Notes: generated from the letters alone by a model not told the origin. Counted from the first letter of the stretch, positions 6,524 to 15,156 are shown. The stretch: 20,103 nt of DNA from an uncultured Actinomycetes bacterium (GCA_937888775.1 CALAQT010000426.1:1-20103), one strand, 5' to 3'. Made by a program: numbers and translations.

Positions 6524-8112
6524 TGCAGGAAGTGGCGGCGGCTGGTGAACACCATCGCGGCGCCGGCCTTGTCGACCGCCTCCACCACGTCGGGGTCGTG
6601 GACGGAGCCGCCGGGCTGGATGATCGCCGTGATCCCCGCCTCGATCGCCAGCTCCGGCCCGTCGGCGAACGGGAAGAAGGCGTCCGAGGCCATCACGCCT
6701 CCCTCGACGCCCGAGCGAGCCTTCTCCAGCGCGAAGCGGACGGCGTCCACGCGGCTCATCTGACCCGCCCCGATGCCGATCGTGGTCAGATCCCGCCCGA
6801 ACACGATCGCGTTGGAGCGCACGTGCTTGCAGACCTTCCAGGCAAACGAGAGCTGGTTCCACTCGGGCTCGGTGGGGCGGCGTTCGGTGACGACCTGCAT
6901 GTCACCGCGCTCCTCCAAGGAGTAGTCGCGATCCTGGACGAGCATCCCACCGACGACCTGGCGCAGGTGCGGATCGATCATGTTCGGCGTCCGTCGCTCA
7001 CGATCATCGAGGATCCGCATGTTGGGCTTGGTCTCCAGCACCTTGATCGCGTCGTCGTCGTACCCGCGTGCGAACAGAACCTCGATGAACTGCCCCACTA
7101 GCGCCTCGGCCAACTCGCGGTCGACGCTGCGATTCAGGCACACCACGCCACCGTAGGCCGACATCGGATCACAGGAGAAGGCGCGCAGGTAGGCCTCCAA
7201 TGCAGTCGATCCGACGGCCACCCCGCATGGGTTGTTGTGCTTGATGATCACACACGCTGGGATCTGGAATTCGCTCAGCAGCAGGCGGCCGGCGTCGAGG
7301 TCGAGCAGATTGTTGAACGAGATCGGCTTGCCGCCCAGCTGGGAGACCATCGACAGCACGTGGGTGCGCGCCCCCACCTGCTCGTAGTAGGCGGCGCGCT
7401 GGTGCGGGTTCTCGCCGTACGGCAGCTCCAGCACCTTCTCAAATGCCCGCACCAGCAGCGGCGGGAAGTCCTCACGCTTCTCCTGAAACCAGCGCGCGAT
7501 CGCTGTGTCGTAGCGTGCCGTGTAGGCGAAGGCCTCCGAGGCCAGGCTCTCCCGGGTCTGCAGTGACAGGCGGCGGTCTGACTCGCCCAGCTCGGCAAGC
7601 ACCGCGTCATAGCTCTCAGGGCTGACGACCGGCGCCGCGTAGGCGAAGTTCTTGGCCGCGGCGCGGATCATAGTCGGCCCGCCGATATCGATGTTCTCGA
7701 TCACAACGGCCTCCGTCGCGCCGCGCAGCGCAGCGGTGCGCTCGAACGGGTACAGGTTCACACACACCAGGTCGATGAACTCGACCTCGTGCTCTTCAGC
7801 GGCCTGGAGGTGATCGGGCTTGTCACGCAGAGCCAGCAGACCCGCGTACAGCTTGGGGTGAAGCGTCTTGACGCGGCCGTCCATGATTTCGGGAAAGCCG
7901 GTCAGATCCGTGATCGACCGCACCGGAATCCCGGACTCCGAAAGCTCACGCGCGGTGCCGCCGGTGGAGACGATCTCGATCCCCAACTCCACCAGACCCC
8001 GCGCGAATTCGACGATCCCCGTCTTGTCCGAGACCGACAGGAGCGCCCTGGCGACCTGGCTTCCGGTCGCCTCCGGGGCGTATTCAGTCACGGGCTGGAT
8101 GCTCGACTCCAT
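6520..8112 (-). CDS. purH: Bifunctional AICAR transformylase/IMP cyclohydrolase
   Basis: Catalyses the last two steps of IMP synthesis: formylation of AICAR with 10-formyl-THF, then ring closure to IMP. Numbering from the upstream ATG at 8118, the N-terminal cyclohydrolase (MGS-like) domain spans about 22-200, with LLSVSDKTGIVEFA, VSTGGTAREL, FPEIMDGRVKTLHP and IENIDIGGPTMIRAAAKN. The transformylase domain follows, with LPYGENPHQRAA (about 232-243), the signature KHNNPCG (293-299) and AYGG. Length of about 530 aa is normal for PurH. Two ATGs are possible. GAGGAG is only 2 nt before the one at 8118 but 8 nt before the one at 8112, so 8112 is preferred. It lies 51 bp downstream of purN. Its stop overlaps the ridA-like TTG. 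Confidence 0.97.
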   Translation of the reverse strand: MESSIQPVTEYAPEATGSQVARALLSVSDKTGIVEFARGLVELGIEIVSTGGTARELSESGIPVRSITDLTGFPEIMDGRVKTLHPKLYAGLLALRDKPDHLQAAEEHEVEFIDLVCVNLYPFERTAALRGATEAVVIENIDIGGPTMIRAAAKNFAYAAPVVSPESYDAVLAELGESDRRLSLQTRESLASEAFAYTARYDTAIARWFQEKREDFPPLLVRAFEKVLELPYGENPHQRAAYYEQVGARTHVLSMVSQLGGKPISFNNLLDLDAGRLLLSEFQIPACVIIKHNNPCGVAVGSTALEAYLRAFSCDPMSAYGGVVCLNRSVDRELAEALVGQFIEVLFARGYDDDAIKVLETKPNMRILDDRERRTPNMIDPHLRQVVGGMLVQDRDYSLEERGDMQVVTERRPTEPEWNQLSFAWKVCKHVRSNAIVFGRDLTTIGIGAGQMSRVDAVRFALEKARSGVEGGVMASDAFFPFADGPELAIEAGITAIIQPGGSVHDPDVVEAVDKAGAAMVFTSRRHFLH

Positions 8113-8163
8113 GCTCATTGCTCCTCGACGGTATTCACTGTGCGGAGCACGTGGCCGACGACT

Positions 8164-8772
8164 CTACCGTGCGATGACCACGCGTCGCCGGTTGGTGGGA
8201 TCGAAGCTGACCGCGCCGCGGGCGATCAGGCCCACCGCCTCGGGCAGCAGCTCGTGCTCGATCGGATGCAGGCGCGCGAGCACCTCGTCGGCGTCCCGCG
8301 CGTCGGGCAGTTCAATCGCCCGCTGGAGGATCACCGGGCCGGTGTCGACACCGTCGTCGACGAAGTGCACCGTCACCCCGAACACCTTGACCCCGTAGGC
8401 CAGCGCCTGACCGACCGCGTCCAGACCGGGAAAGGCGGGCAGCAGTGCCGGATGCACGTTGATCACCCCGTCCTCAAAGGCGCCCAGGAAGCTCGCGTCC
8501 AAGAGCTGCATGTAGCCGGCCAACACCACCAGCTGCACTCCCCGCTCGCCCAGCCAGTCGGCGATCGCCCGATCCCGGGCGGCCCGGTCGGAAAAACGTG
8601 CCCGCGGAAACGCGTTGGAATCGATTCCCGCCCGGCGTGCCCGCGCCAGCGCCGATGCATTTGGCTTGTCGGAGGCGACAGCGACGATCTGCACGCCATC
8701 CCGGCCGTGCGCACGTTCGATCAGCGCCTGCAGGTTCGTGCCGGCGCCCGAGGCGAGCACCGCGACGTTCAT
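8164..8772 (-). CDS. purN: Phosphoribosylglycinamide formyltransferase (GAR transformylase)
   Basis: Transfers a formyl group from 10-formyl-THF to GAR, the third step of purine synthesis. The 202-aa protein has the phosphate-binding loop ASGAGTNLQAL (residues 7-17), INVHPALLPAFPG with catalytic N105 and H107, and VDDGVDTGPVI with catalytic D143. These match the Asn-His-Asp triad of the family, and the length is typical. The ATG at 8772 overlaps the recQ stop as ATGA, so translation is probably coupled to recQ. The open frame extends far upstream, but that part is recQ read out of frame. Confidence 0.97.
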   Translation of the reverse strand: MNVAVLASGAGTNLQALIERAHGRDGVQIVAVASDKPNASALARARRAGIDSNAFPRARFSDRAARDRAIADWLGERGVQLVVLAGYMQLLDASFLGAFEDGVINVHPALLPAFPGLDAVGQALAYGVKVFGVTVHFVDDGVDTGPVILQRAIELPDARDADEVLARLHPIEHELLPEAVGLIARGAVSFDPTNRRRVVIAR

Positions 8773-10682
8773 GCCGCCCGCAGCTTGGGAAACCGACCGC
8801 CGGTCGAGCGCAGCGTGCCGGCCGCGATCAGCTGATCGACCCGGCCCAGCACGTCGGCGGAGCGCAGATGCGAGAAGGCGCCGTAGACGGGCAGGCCGTC
8901 GTAGGAATGCTCGGCGATCACCTTCGAGCGCCCGCCGCGCAGGATTTCCACCGCGCGCGTGCGTCCAACGGGCGGTCGCGCGGACGCGACGACCGCGACG
9001 ATCGCACGGTCCAGCTCTCCGCCGCCGGCGCCCGACTCGGACCTGGCCGAAAAAGCGAACTCCTGATGCGCTTTTTCGGCCAGGTTCCGCTTGGGCCCCG
9101 GCCGGGACCCCGACCCCCCGCCACGGGCAGCCGCGCCCCAACCGCCGGCAACGGCGCCCCGGCCGCCAGCCCCCGCCACCCGGCCGGCAGCCCCCGCCAC
9201 CCCCGGTGCGCAGACGTCGCAGCAATCAACCGTGGGCGCCGGGCTGGAGCGGTCGCCAAAGTGGGTCAGCAGCGCCGCACGGCGGCATTGTGTCCGCTCG
9301 ACGTACTCCCAGATCGAGCGGTACTGGCGCCAGCGGGCGCGCTCGGCCTCCCGCGCTGAGCTCAGGCAAAGCGCCGCCACGCGGCGATCCCATCCCGTCA
9401 GCATCCGCCCGACCGCCCGGTCCGGTGGCGAGGGCTCGGGGGCGATCGCGCCCGCCCGGGCCAGGTGGCCGATGATCGCCCGCACGGTCTCGTCGTCGCC
9501 GCCTCGGCGCCCGCGGCGGTCGCGCTCGGCGGTCAGACCGCTGAGCTCCGACAGCGCCAGGTCATAACGGCCGTCGAGGCCAGCCCATTGCAACCGCTCG
9601 GCGACGCGGTGAAGGGCGCCGTCGGAGATGCTCGCGCGCTGGATGAAGAACACGTGCAGGCCCTTGTCGCGCTGCTCGGCGAACAGCAGGCAGCGAGCCG
9701 GGCGTCCATCACGGCCCCCGCGGCCGGCCTCCTGGTAGTAGGCCTCCAGCGAGCCGGGCACCGACGCGTGGCAGACCGTCCGCACGTTGGACTTGTCGAT
9801 TCCCATCCCGAACGCGTTGGTGGCCACGATCACGCTCGCATCGCCGGACATGAAGCGCTCCTGTGCGGAGGTGCGCGCGGCGCGGGCCATCCCCGCGTGA
9901 TAGGCGATCACGGGCTCGGGCAAGACGCCGGCAAGCGAAGCCGCCAGCCCCTCGGTGGCGTCACGCGTGCCCGCGTAGACGATCGCCGGCAACGCGCCGG
10001 GCTCGCTCAGCGCCGCGGCCAGCCGCCGCTGCTTGTCCGCCGCGCCCGCGCACCCCACCACCGCGAAGCTGAGGTTGGGACGATCAAAGCCCGTCGTAAC
10101 CCGGGCCGGCGAGCGCAGGGCCAGGCGCCGCGCGATGTCGTCGGCCACCAGCGGGGTCGCCGTCGCGGTCAGCGCGATTGTCGACCGCGCGCCGACCGCG
10201 CGGGCCGCGTCGGCGAGCGAGAAGTAGTCGGGGCGGAAGTCGTGCCCCCACTGGGAGACGCAGTGGGCCTCGTCCACCACGAACAGGCCGATCTGCGCGC
10301 GCTGCATCGCGGCCATGAAGCCCGGCGAGGCAAACCGCTCCGGGGCGACGTAGAGCAGCGCCAGCTCACCGGCTACCGCGCGCGCCACCACCTCCTGGTT
10401 GGCCGCGTAGCCGCGCTGCGCGTTGACCAGCTCTACCCGGCCGGGTGCCACCCGCGCCGCCGCCGAGACCTGGTCCTGCATCAGCGACACCAGCGGCGAG
10501 ACGACGACCGTCAGGTCGTCGCGCATCAGGGCGGGCAGCTGGTAGCAGACTGACTTGCCCGATCCGGTCGGCATCACCACCAGGGCGTCGCGATCGGCGA
10601 GCGCGGCGCCCACCGCCTCGGACTGGCCGGGACGGAAATCCTCAAAGCCGAAGATCCGGCGCAGTGCCTGGCGAGCATCCAT
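8769..10682 (-). CDS. recQ: ATP-dependent DNA helicase RecQ
   Basis: Predicted 637-aa 3'-5' SF2 helicase for recombination and replication-fork repair. Motifs: the RecQ-specific motif 0 FGFEDFRPGQ (11-20), Walker A MPTGSGKSVCYQLP (37-50), DEAH box VVDEAHCVSQWGHDFRPDY (135-153), TATATP (172-177), AYHAGM (260-265), ATNAFGMGIDK (287-297) and QEAGRGGRDG (317-326). A zinc site uses C466 and the CC-x2-C at 487-491. A Gly/Ala-rich linker (about 493-555) contains an in-frame 17-bp inverted repeat. A winged-helix-like segment follows (ILRGGRSKVIAEHSYDGLPV, about 580-599). No HRDC domain is present. The ATG at 10682 is at the family's usual N-terminus, though no Shine-Dalgarno is clear. It is embedded between purF and purN and overlaps purN by 4 bp. 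Its presence inside a purine operon is unusual. Confidence 0.95.
   Translation of the reverse strand: MDARQALRRIFGFEDFRPGQSEAVGAALADRDALVVMPTGSGKSVCYQLPALMRDDLTVVVSPLVSLMQDQVSAAARVAPGRVELVNAQRGYAANQEVVARAVAGELALLYVAPERFASPGFMAAMQRAQIGLFVVDEAHCVSQWGHDFRPDYFSLADAARAVGARSTIALTATATPLVADDIARRLALRSPARVTTGFDRPNLSFAVVGCAGAADKQRRLAAALSEPGALPAIVYAGTRDATEGLAASLAGVLPEPVIAYHAGMARAARTSAQERFMSGDASVIVATNAFGMGIDKSNVRTVCHASVPGSLEAYYQEAGRGGRDGRPARCLLFAEQRDKGLHVFFIQRASISDGALHRVAERLQWAGLDGRYDLALSELSGLTAERDRRGRRGGDDETVRAIIGHLARAGAIAPEPSPPDRAVGRMLTGWDRRVAALCLSSAREAERARWRQYRSIWEYVERTQCRRAALLTHFGDRSSPAPTVDCCDVCAPGVAGAAGRVAGAGGRGAVAGGWGAAARGGGSGSRPGPKRNLAEKAHQEFAFSARSESGAGGGELDRAIVAVVASARPPVGRTRAVEILRGGRSKVIAEHSYDGLPVYGAFSHLRSADVLGRVDQLIAAGTLRSTGGRFPKLRAA
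9041..9085. repeat. Perfect 17-bp inverted repeat inside recQ
   Basis: ACCTGGCCGAAAAAGCG (9041-9057) is followed after an 11-nt loop by its exact reverse complement (9069-9085). It lies within the recQ linker and encodes NLAEKAHQEFAFSA and neighbouring residues without breaking the frame. The A5/T5 runs stand out in GC-rich linker DNA. The neighbouring sequence at 9161-9202 also carries two tandem 21-bp copies encoding Gly/Ala-rich residues. It looks like a palindromic element that has settled in a tolerant coding linker; whether it recurs elsewhere in the genome is unknown. Confidence 0.85.
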
Positions 10683-10756
10683 CGGGCGGCCGACGATAGC
10701 GCCGCGGTCGGCGGCTCAGGGAGCCAGATGCCGGTCGCCTCGCACCCCTTCGCCCG

Positions 10757-10825
10757 GGGCCCAGCGCTTCGCTGGCCCGACAGCCCGAAGCCCGCCGGCC
10801 AGCGCCACGCCGGCCGACAGCCCGA
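10757..10825. repeat. Hairpin and 12-bp direct repeat between purF and recQ
   Basis: The 145-bp gap between the purF stop and the recQ start contains a tight hairpin, CCAGCG-CTT-CGCTGG (10761-10775), extendable by three G-C pairs if one C is bulged. It also contains a 12-bp direct repeat, CCGACAGCCCGA, at 10777-10788 and 10814-10825, and GCCGGC inverted copies. There is no T tract, so a Rho-independent terminator is not supported. It may modulate mRNA processing or readthrough into recQ. Confidence 0.4.
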
Positions 10826-10827
10826 GC

Positions 10828-12273
10828 CTAGACCTTGGCCAGCGGTAGCTCGTTCTCCAGCGCGAACTTACCGTTGGCGGTGTCGGTGCCGTCAAGCGGG
10901 TACACGCCGCTGAAGCAGGCGTCGCAGTGGGTCTTGGGAGACGTGCCGACCGCCGCGTAGACGCCCTCCAGCGAGAGGTAATGCAACGAATCGGCGCCGA
11001 GCTCGGCGCATACCTCCTCGACGGTGCGCCCGTGGGCGATCATCTCCTCCCGCGTGGACATATCGATTCCGTAGTGGCAGGGGTGTTTGATCGGGGGCGC
11101 GGAGATCCGCAGATGGATCTCGGCCGCGCCGGAGTCGCGCAGCATATGCACGATCTGGCGGGTGGTGTTGCCACGCACGATCGAGTCGTCGACGACGATC
11201 AGCCGCTTGCCCGCCACCACCTCCGGCAGCGGATTGAACTTCATCCGCAGCCCCTGGCGGCGCAGCTCCTGCCCGGGCTGGATGAACGTCCGGGCCACAT
11301 AGCGGTTCTTGATGAAGCCGTCGTCCTGGGGCAGGCCGGCGGCGCGGGCCAGGCCGCGGGCGGCCGGATTGCCCGAGTCGGGTACCGGGATCACGAGATC
11401 GGCCTCGACCGGAGCCTCCTTCCACAACAGCTCGCCCATCCGCGAGCGGGCGACCTGCAGCACGGTGCCGGCCATCCTGGAGTCCGGACGCGCGAAGTAG
11501 ATGTACTCGAACACGCAGAACGCGCGGCGCTGGGTGTCATCGACGATCTGACTCAGAAACCCGCCCTCGCTCAGCGTCACCACCTCGCCCGGTTCGACGT
11601 CGCGGATCAGGCGAGCGCCGATCAGATCAAAGGCACACGACTCGCTGGCCACGCAGTAGGCCGGCGGGACGTCGTCGTGGCCCTCGATCATCCCCAGCGC
11701 CAGCGGCCTCAGCCCGTGCGGGTCACGGAAGGCCACGACCGCGTCCTCGGTCATCACGACCGTCGAGAAGGCACCCTTGAGGCGGGGCAGCACATCGGCG
11801 ACGGCGTCCTCGATCCGCGCCGCGGGATGGGTGGCCAGCAGCGCCGCGATGATCTCCGAGTCAGAGGTCGAGCGAAACGGCACGTCGCGCTCGCGCAGCT
11901 CGGCGTGCAGCTCGACGGCGTTGATCAGGTTCCCGTTGTGGGCCAGCGCCAGCGTGCGGTTGTCGTCACGGACGATCGGCTGCGTGTTCTCCCATTCCGA
12001 GGAGCCGGTGGTGGAGTAGCGCACATGCCCGACCGCCATGTCGCCGACCAGCGCGCCCAGCTTGTGCTCGTCGAACACCTGCGAGACCAGGCCCCGATCG
12101 CGGATCGCCATGATGTTGCCGCCCCGCGCGGCCGTTGCGATCCCGGCCGACTCCTGGCCGCGATGCTGAAGGGCGAACAATCCGAAATATGCGAGCTGAG
12201 CTACGTCGTGCTCGGGCGCGTAGATCCCGAAGACGCCGCACTCGTCGCGTGGGCCATCTCGATGGTCGATCAC
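10828..12273 (-). CDS. purF: Amidophosphoribosyltransferase
   Basis: Commits PRPP to purine synthesis by forming 5-phosphoribosylamine with glutamine as nitrogen donor. The protein is 481 aa from the GTG at 12273. A short propeptide, MIDHRDGPRDE, precedes C12 of CGVFGIY, the Ntn glutaminase nucleophile exposed by cleavage. Glutaminase motifs ALQHRGQESAGI, GHVRYSTTGSS and ALAHNGNL follow. The PRPP loop is VVDDSIVRGNTT (about 360-371). Four cysteines at 253, 399, 450 and 453 (AFCVFEY, HPCHYG, HCDACF) fit the [4Fe-4S] type described for Bacillus subtilis PurF, which relates to oxygen sensitivity and stability. The GTG is preceded by GGAG at 7 nt; an in-frame TTG at 12288 has poor spacing. It starts 44 bp after purL. 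Confidence 0.96.
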   Translation of the reverse strand: MIDHRDGPRDECGVFGIYAPEHDVAQLAYFGLFALQHRGQESAGIATAARGGNIMAIRDRGLVSQVFDEHKLGALVGDMAVGHVRYSTTGSSEWENTQPIVRDDNRTLALAHNGNLINAVELHAELRERDVPFRSTSDSEIIAALLATHPAARIEDAVADVLPRLKGAFSTVVMTEDAVVAFRDPHGLRPLALGMIEGHDDVPPAYCVASESCAFDLIGARLIRDVEPGEVVTLSEGGFLSQIVDDTQRRAFCVFEYIYFARPDSRMAGTVLQVARSRMGELLWKEAPVEADLVIPVPDSGNPAARGLARAAGLPQDDGFIKNRYVARTFIQPGQELRRQGLRMKFNPLPEVVAGKRLIVVDDSIVRGNTTRQIVHMLRDSGAAEIHLRISAPPIKHPCHYGIDMSTREEMIAHGRTVEEVCAELGADSLHYLSLEGVYAAVGTSPKTHCDACFSGVYPLDGTDTANGKFALENELPLAKV

Positions 12274-12317
12274 AGGAGGTCTCCGCAAGCCTCGACAGTC
12301 AGCCTAGCAATGCGCGG

Positions 12318-14465
12318 TCAGACGTACTCGACGAGCCCGTGCTCACGGACCCGGTGGAGTTCGGAAACTGCGAGCTTCAGCAGCCCCGCGATCTCCAGCG
12401 CATCGCCGCCGACGCGGCCGATGATCGTAAAGCCGCTCAGTGCCGCCTCAGGCCCGGACACGATGAACCCGCGGCCCGGAGCCTCGCCGAACAGATCGAA
12501 GTCCTCCGCCAGCTCGATCGTCGCTCCGATGCCACCGGCCTCACAGCATTCGGCGATCGCCACCGCCAGACCGCCCTCGGCTATGTCATGGGCATTTTGG
12601 AGCGCACCGGAGTTGATCCCAAGCCGGACCGCTTCATGCGCGTCACGGACAGCCTGCCCATCCATGGACGGCAACGGCCCGGCGGGGGCCTCGCCCCGCA
12701 GCTTGGCCAGCTCGGAGCCGATCGGCGACGGGTTAAAGGGTCCGACCAGCGCGATCGCGTCGCCCTGCGCCACGAACCCCACGCGGCCGGTGCGCGACGC
12801 GTCGGGCAACTTGCCAACCATCCCGATCACCGGCGTCGGGAAGATCGGCCCGCTCGGCGCCTCGTTGTAGAGCGACACGTTGCCGCCGACGACCGGCACC
12901 TCAAGCTCCTCACACGCCTGCGCGATGCCGGCCACGGCCTGCTCCAGCTGCCACGCGACGTGGGGTTTCTCGGGGTTGCCGAAGTTCAGGCAGTTGGTCA
13001 GACCCAGCGGAGCCGCGCCAGCGCAGGCAAGGTTCGCCGCGCATTCATACACGGCCTCGACCGCACCCTGCCTCGGTTCACACGCCACCCGCCGGCCATT
13101 GCCGTCGATCGACACCGCGATCGCCGAGCCGTCGGCCAGCGCCAGCACCGCCGCGTCGGCCTCATCGGGGCGGCGGACCGTGCGCGATCCGACGATCGGG
13201 TCGTACTGCTCGAACACGGGCCGGCGTGAGGCGATGTTGGGCGAGCCCAACAGCGCCAGCAGCAGCTGCGCCGGGGTCTCGCCCCCGATCAGCGTCGCGG
13301 GCGGGGCCCGATACAGATCGGCTGCGGGGGCAGGATCGAGGTCGTAGAGCGGGCAGTCATCGACCAGCACGCCGACCGGCAGCTCGGCGACCACGTGACC
13401 GTTGTGCAGCACCCGCATGTGGCCGCTGTCGGTGACGGTCCCGATCGGCGTCGCGAGCGTCTCCCAGCGCTCGCAGACCGCCACCACCTCGGCGACGCGC
13501 TCAGGAACGACCACGCACAGCATCCGCTCCTGGGACTCGGAGACCATAATCTCAAACGGCTCCATGCCGGCCTCGCGCAGCGGCACCCGTGAGACGTCGA
13601 TCTCCAGCCCGACCCCACCCTTGCTGGCCATCTCGGAGGCAGACGAGGTGAGCCCGGCGGCGCCGAGGTCCTGCAGCGAGACCAGCAGCTCGGAATCGAG
13701 CAGCTCCAGGCAGCACTCCATCAGCTTCTTCTCGGCAAATGGATCGCCGATCTGCACCGACGGGCGCTTGGCCTCGTCGGCCTCGCCGAGCTCGGCGCTG
13801 GCCAGCACGGAGGCACCGCCGATCCCGTCGCGGCCGGTCAGGGCGCCGAGCAGCAGCAGCACATTGCCCGGGCCGGCGGCGGCGCTGCGGATCAGCCGCT
13901 CGTGGGGGGCCAGCCCCAGGCACATCGCGTTAATCAGGCAGTTCTGCTCGTAGCTGGATTCGAAGTAGATCTCGCCGCCGACCGTCGGGACACCGATCGA
14001 GTTGCCGTAGTGCCCGATCCCGGCCACGGCACGGTCCAGCAGATAGCGCGAGCGGGGGGAATCGGGCTCGCCAAAGCGCAGGCTGTCAAGCACCGCCATC
14101 GGCCGCGCACCGACCGCGAACACGTCACGCAGGATCCCCCCGACCCCGGTGGCGGCACCTTGGAAGGGCTCCACGGCGCTGGGGTGGTTGTGGGACTCGA
14201 CCTTGAAGGCGACCGCCATCCCACCGCCGACGTCGACCACGCCGGCGTTCTCACCCGGGCCCAGCAGCACGTGGCGCCCTTCGGTCGGAAGCGTGCGCAG
14301 CAGCTTCTTGGAGTGCTTGTAGGCGCAGTGCTCAGACCACATCAGCGACAGCATCGCCAGCTCGACGTCGCTCGGCTCGCGGTGCAGGCGTGCCAGGATC
14401 AGCTCGAACTCCGAGTCGGTCAGCCCCAGCCGGCGGTGCCGGTCGGCGTTAGTGCCGTGAGTCAT
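12318..14465 (-). CDS. purL: Phosphoribosylformylglycinamidine synthase subunit PurL (small type)
   Basis: ATP-dependent synthetase subunit that converts FGAR to FGAM using ammonia channelled from PurQ, assembled with PurS. The 715-aa protein has the expected order: SLMWSEHCAYKHSKK near residues 40-54, the catalytic-loop motif ESHNHPSAVEPFQGAATGVGG (H92 and H94 in HNH), then duplicated AIRS-like halves (LQDLGAAGLTSSASEMASKG; VVGGNVSLYNE; NAHDIAEGGLAVAIAE). It lacks a C-terminal glutaminase domain, consistent with separate purQ and purS upstream. The ATG at 14465 lies 13 nt after the purQ stop, inside the loop of the palindrome at 14450-14481, with no Shine-Dalgarno. A TTG at 14501 would overlap purQ and add 12 residues; it is less likely but not excluded. 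Confidence 0.96.
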   Translation of the reverse strand: MTHGTNADRHRRLGLTDSEFELILARLHREPSDVELAMLSLMWSEHCAYKHSKKLLRTLPTEGRHVLLGPGENAGVVDVGGGMAVAFKVESHNHPSAVEPFQGAATGVGGILRDVFAVGARPMAVLDSLRFGEPDSPRSRYLLDRAVAGIGHYGNSIGVPTVGGEIYFESSYEQNCLINAMCLGLAPHERLIRSAAAGPGNVLLLLGALTGRDGIGGASVLASAELGEADEAKRPSVQIGDPFAEKKLMECCLELLDSELLVSLQDLGAAGLTSSASEMASKGGVGLEIDVSRVPLREAGMEPFEIMVSESQERMLCVVVPERVAEVVAVCERWETLATPIGTVTDSGHMRVLHNGHVVAELPVGVLVDDCPLYDLDPAPAADLYRAPPATLIGGETPAQLLLALLGSPNIASRRPVFEQYDPIVGSRTVRRPDEADAAVLALADGSAIAVSIDGNGRRVACEPRQGAVEAVYECAANLACAGAAPLGLTNCLNFGNPEKPHVAWQLEQAVAGIAQACEELEVPVVGGNVSLYNEAPSGPIFPTPVIGMVGKLPDASRTGRVGFVAQGDAIALVGPFNPSPIGSELAKLRGEAPAGPLPSMDGQAVRDAHEAVRLGINSGALQNAHDIAEGGLAVAIAECCEAGGIGATIELAEDFDLFGEAPGRGFIVSGPEAALSGFTIIGRVGGDALEIAGLLKLAVSELHRVREHGLVEYV

Positions 14466-14481
14466 CGATTTCGCGGCACTA
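14450..14481. repeat. Palindrome TAGTGCCG-N16-CGGCACTA at the purQ-purL junction
   Basis: Perfect 8-bp arms surround a 16-nt loop. On the coding (minus) strand the first arm begins with the TAG stop codon of purQ, the loop contains the ATG of purL, and the second arm encodes its codons 3-5. The same unit, same arm sequence and loop length, occurs at the end of purB (16365-16396). It would form a hairpin that includes the purL start codon and could therefore affect coupling between purQ and purL translation. Confidence 0.85.
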
Positions 14482-15156
14482 GGCGACGACGCGGTCGCCA
14501 ACCTGAGCTCGGATCGACTCGAAGATGCCCAGCCCGTCGCGGGAGCCGGTCAGCGGATCGACCGCGTGCTCTGGGTGGGGCATCAGCCCGAACACGTTGC
14601 CGCGCTCGTTGCACACGCCGGCGATGTCATCAACCGAGCCATTGGGGTTGTGCCCAGGGGCGTAGCGCAGCAGCACCTGACCATTTGATCGCATCCGTTC
14701 CAGGTCAGGCTCGGGGGCGTAGTAGCGCCCGGTGGTGTGCTTGACCGGGATCGAAAGGGGACGGGTGGGGTCGCAGGCGCGGGTGAACGCGCTGTCGGTC
14801 TTGATCACGTCGAGCGCAACCTGGCGACAGATGAACTTCAGCGAGACGTTGGGCAGCAGTGCGCCCGGGAGCAACTGGGCCTCGCACAGGACCTGAAAGC
14901 CGTTGCAGATCCCGAGCACCAAACCGCCGTCGCGCGCGAACTCGGCCACCTCCTCCATCACGGGCGCAAACCGCGCGATCGCGCCGGCCCGCAGGTAATC
15001 GCCATACGAGAAGCCGCCCGGAACGATCACCGCGTCGACGCTCTGCAGGTCGCGATCGGCATGCCACAGGATCACCGCCTCCCCCACTCGGCTCGCGGCC
15101 AGCTGCGCATCCGTGTCATCACAGCTCCCCGGGAAGCGGATGACCCCGAATTTCAC
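14479..15156 (-). CDS. purQ: Phosphoribosylformylglycinamidine synthase subunit PurQ (glutaminase)
   Basis: Class I glutamine amidotransferase that releases ammonia for PurL. The 225-aa protein begins KFGVIRFPGSCDD and contains VIVPGGFSYGDYLRAG, the nucleophile elbow GICNGFQVL with C84, and MPHPEH with H194 and E196, completing the catalytic triad. Length is normal. The GTG at 15156 overlaps the purS stop as GTGA and has GGAGG 4 nt upstream. The stop TAG at 14479-14481 is supplied by the palindrome shared with purB. Confidence 0.97.
   Translation of the reverse strand: MKFGVIRFPGSCDDTDAQLAASRVGEAVILWHADRDLQSVDAVIVPGGFSYGDYLRAGAIARFAPVMEEVAEFARDGGLVLGICNGFQVLCEAQLLPGALLPNVSLKFICRQVALDVIKTDSAFTRACDPTRPLSIPVKHTTGRYYAPEPDLERMRSNGQVLLRYAPGHNPNGSVDDIAGVCNERGNVFGLMPHPEHAVDPLTGSRDGLGIFESIRAQVGDRVVA

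Noticed and set aside
4646..6763. Long plus-strand open frame of 705 codons
   Set aside because: It is antisense to integrase, the tRNA and ridA/purH. It includes the well-known artefact GDRTHDLRIKSPLL, which is a translated tRNA-Lys complement.
8773..9225. Upstream extension of the purN frame
   Set aside because: Out-of-frame reading of recQ; purN starts at the ATG overlapping the recQ stop.
12274..12317. Riboswitch or attenuator between purL and purF
   Set aside because: The 44-bp gap is too short and shows no conserved purine-aptamer features; none was seen upstream of purB either.
14466..14501. TTG start for purL within purQ
   Set aside because: Adds 12 residues with no family counterpart and has no better ribosome site; kept only as an alternative.
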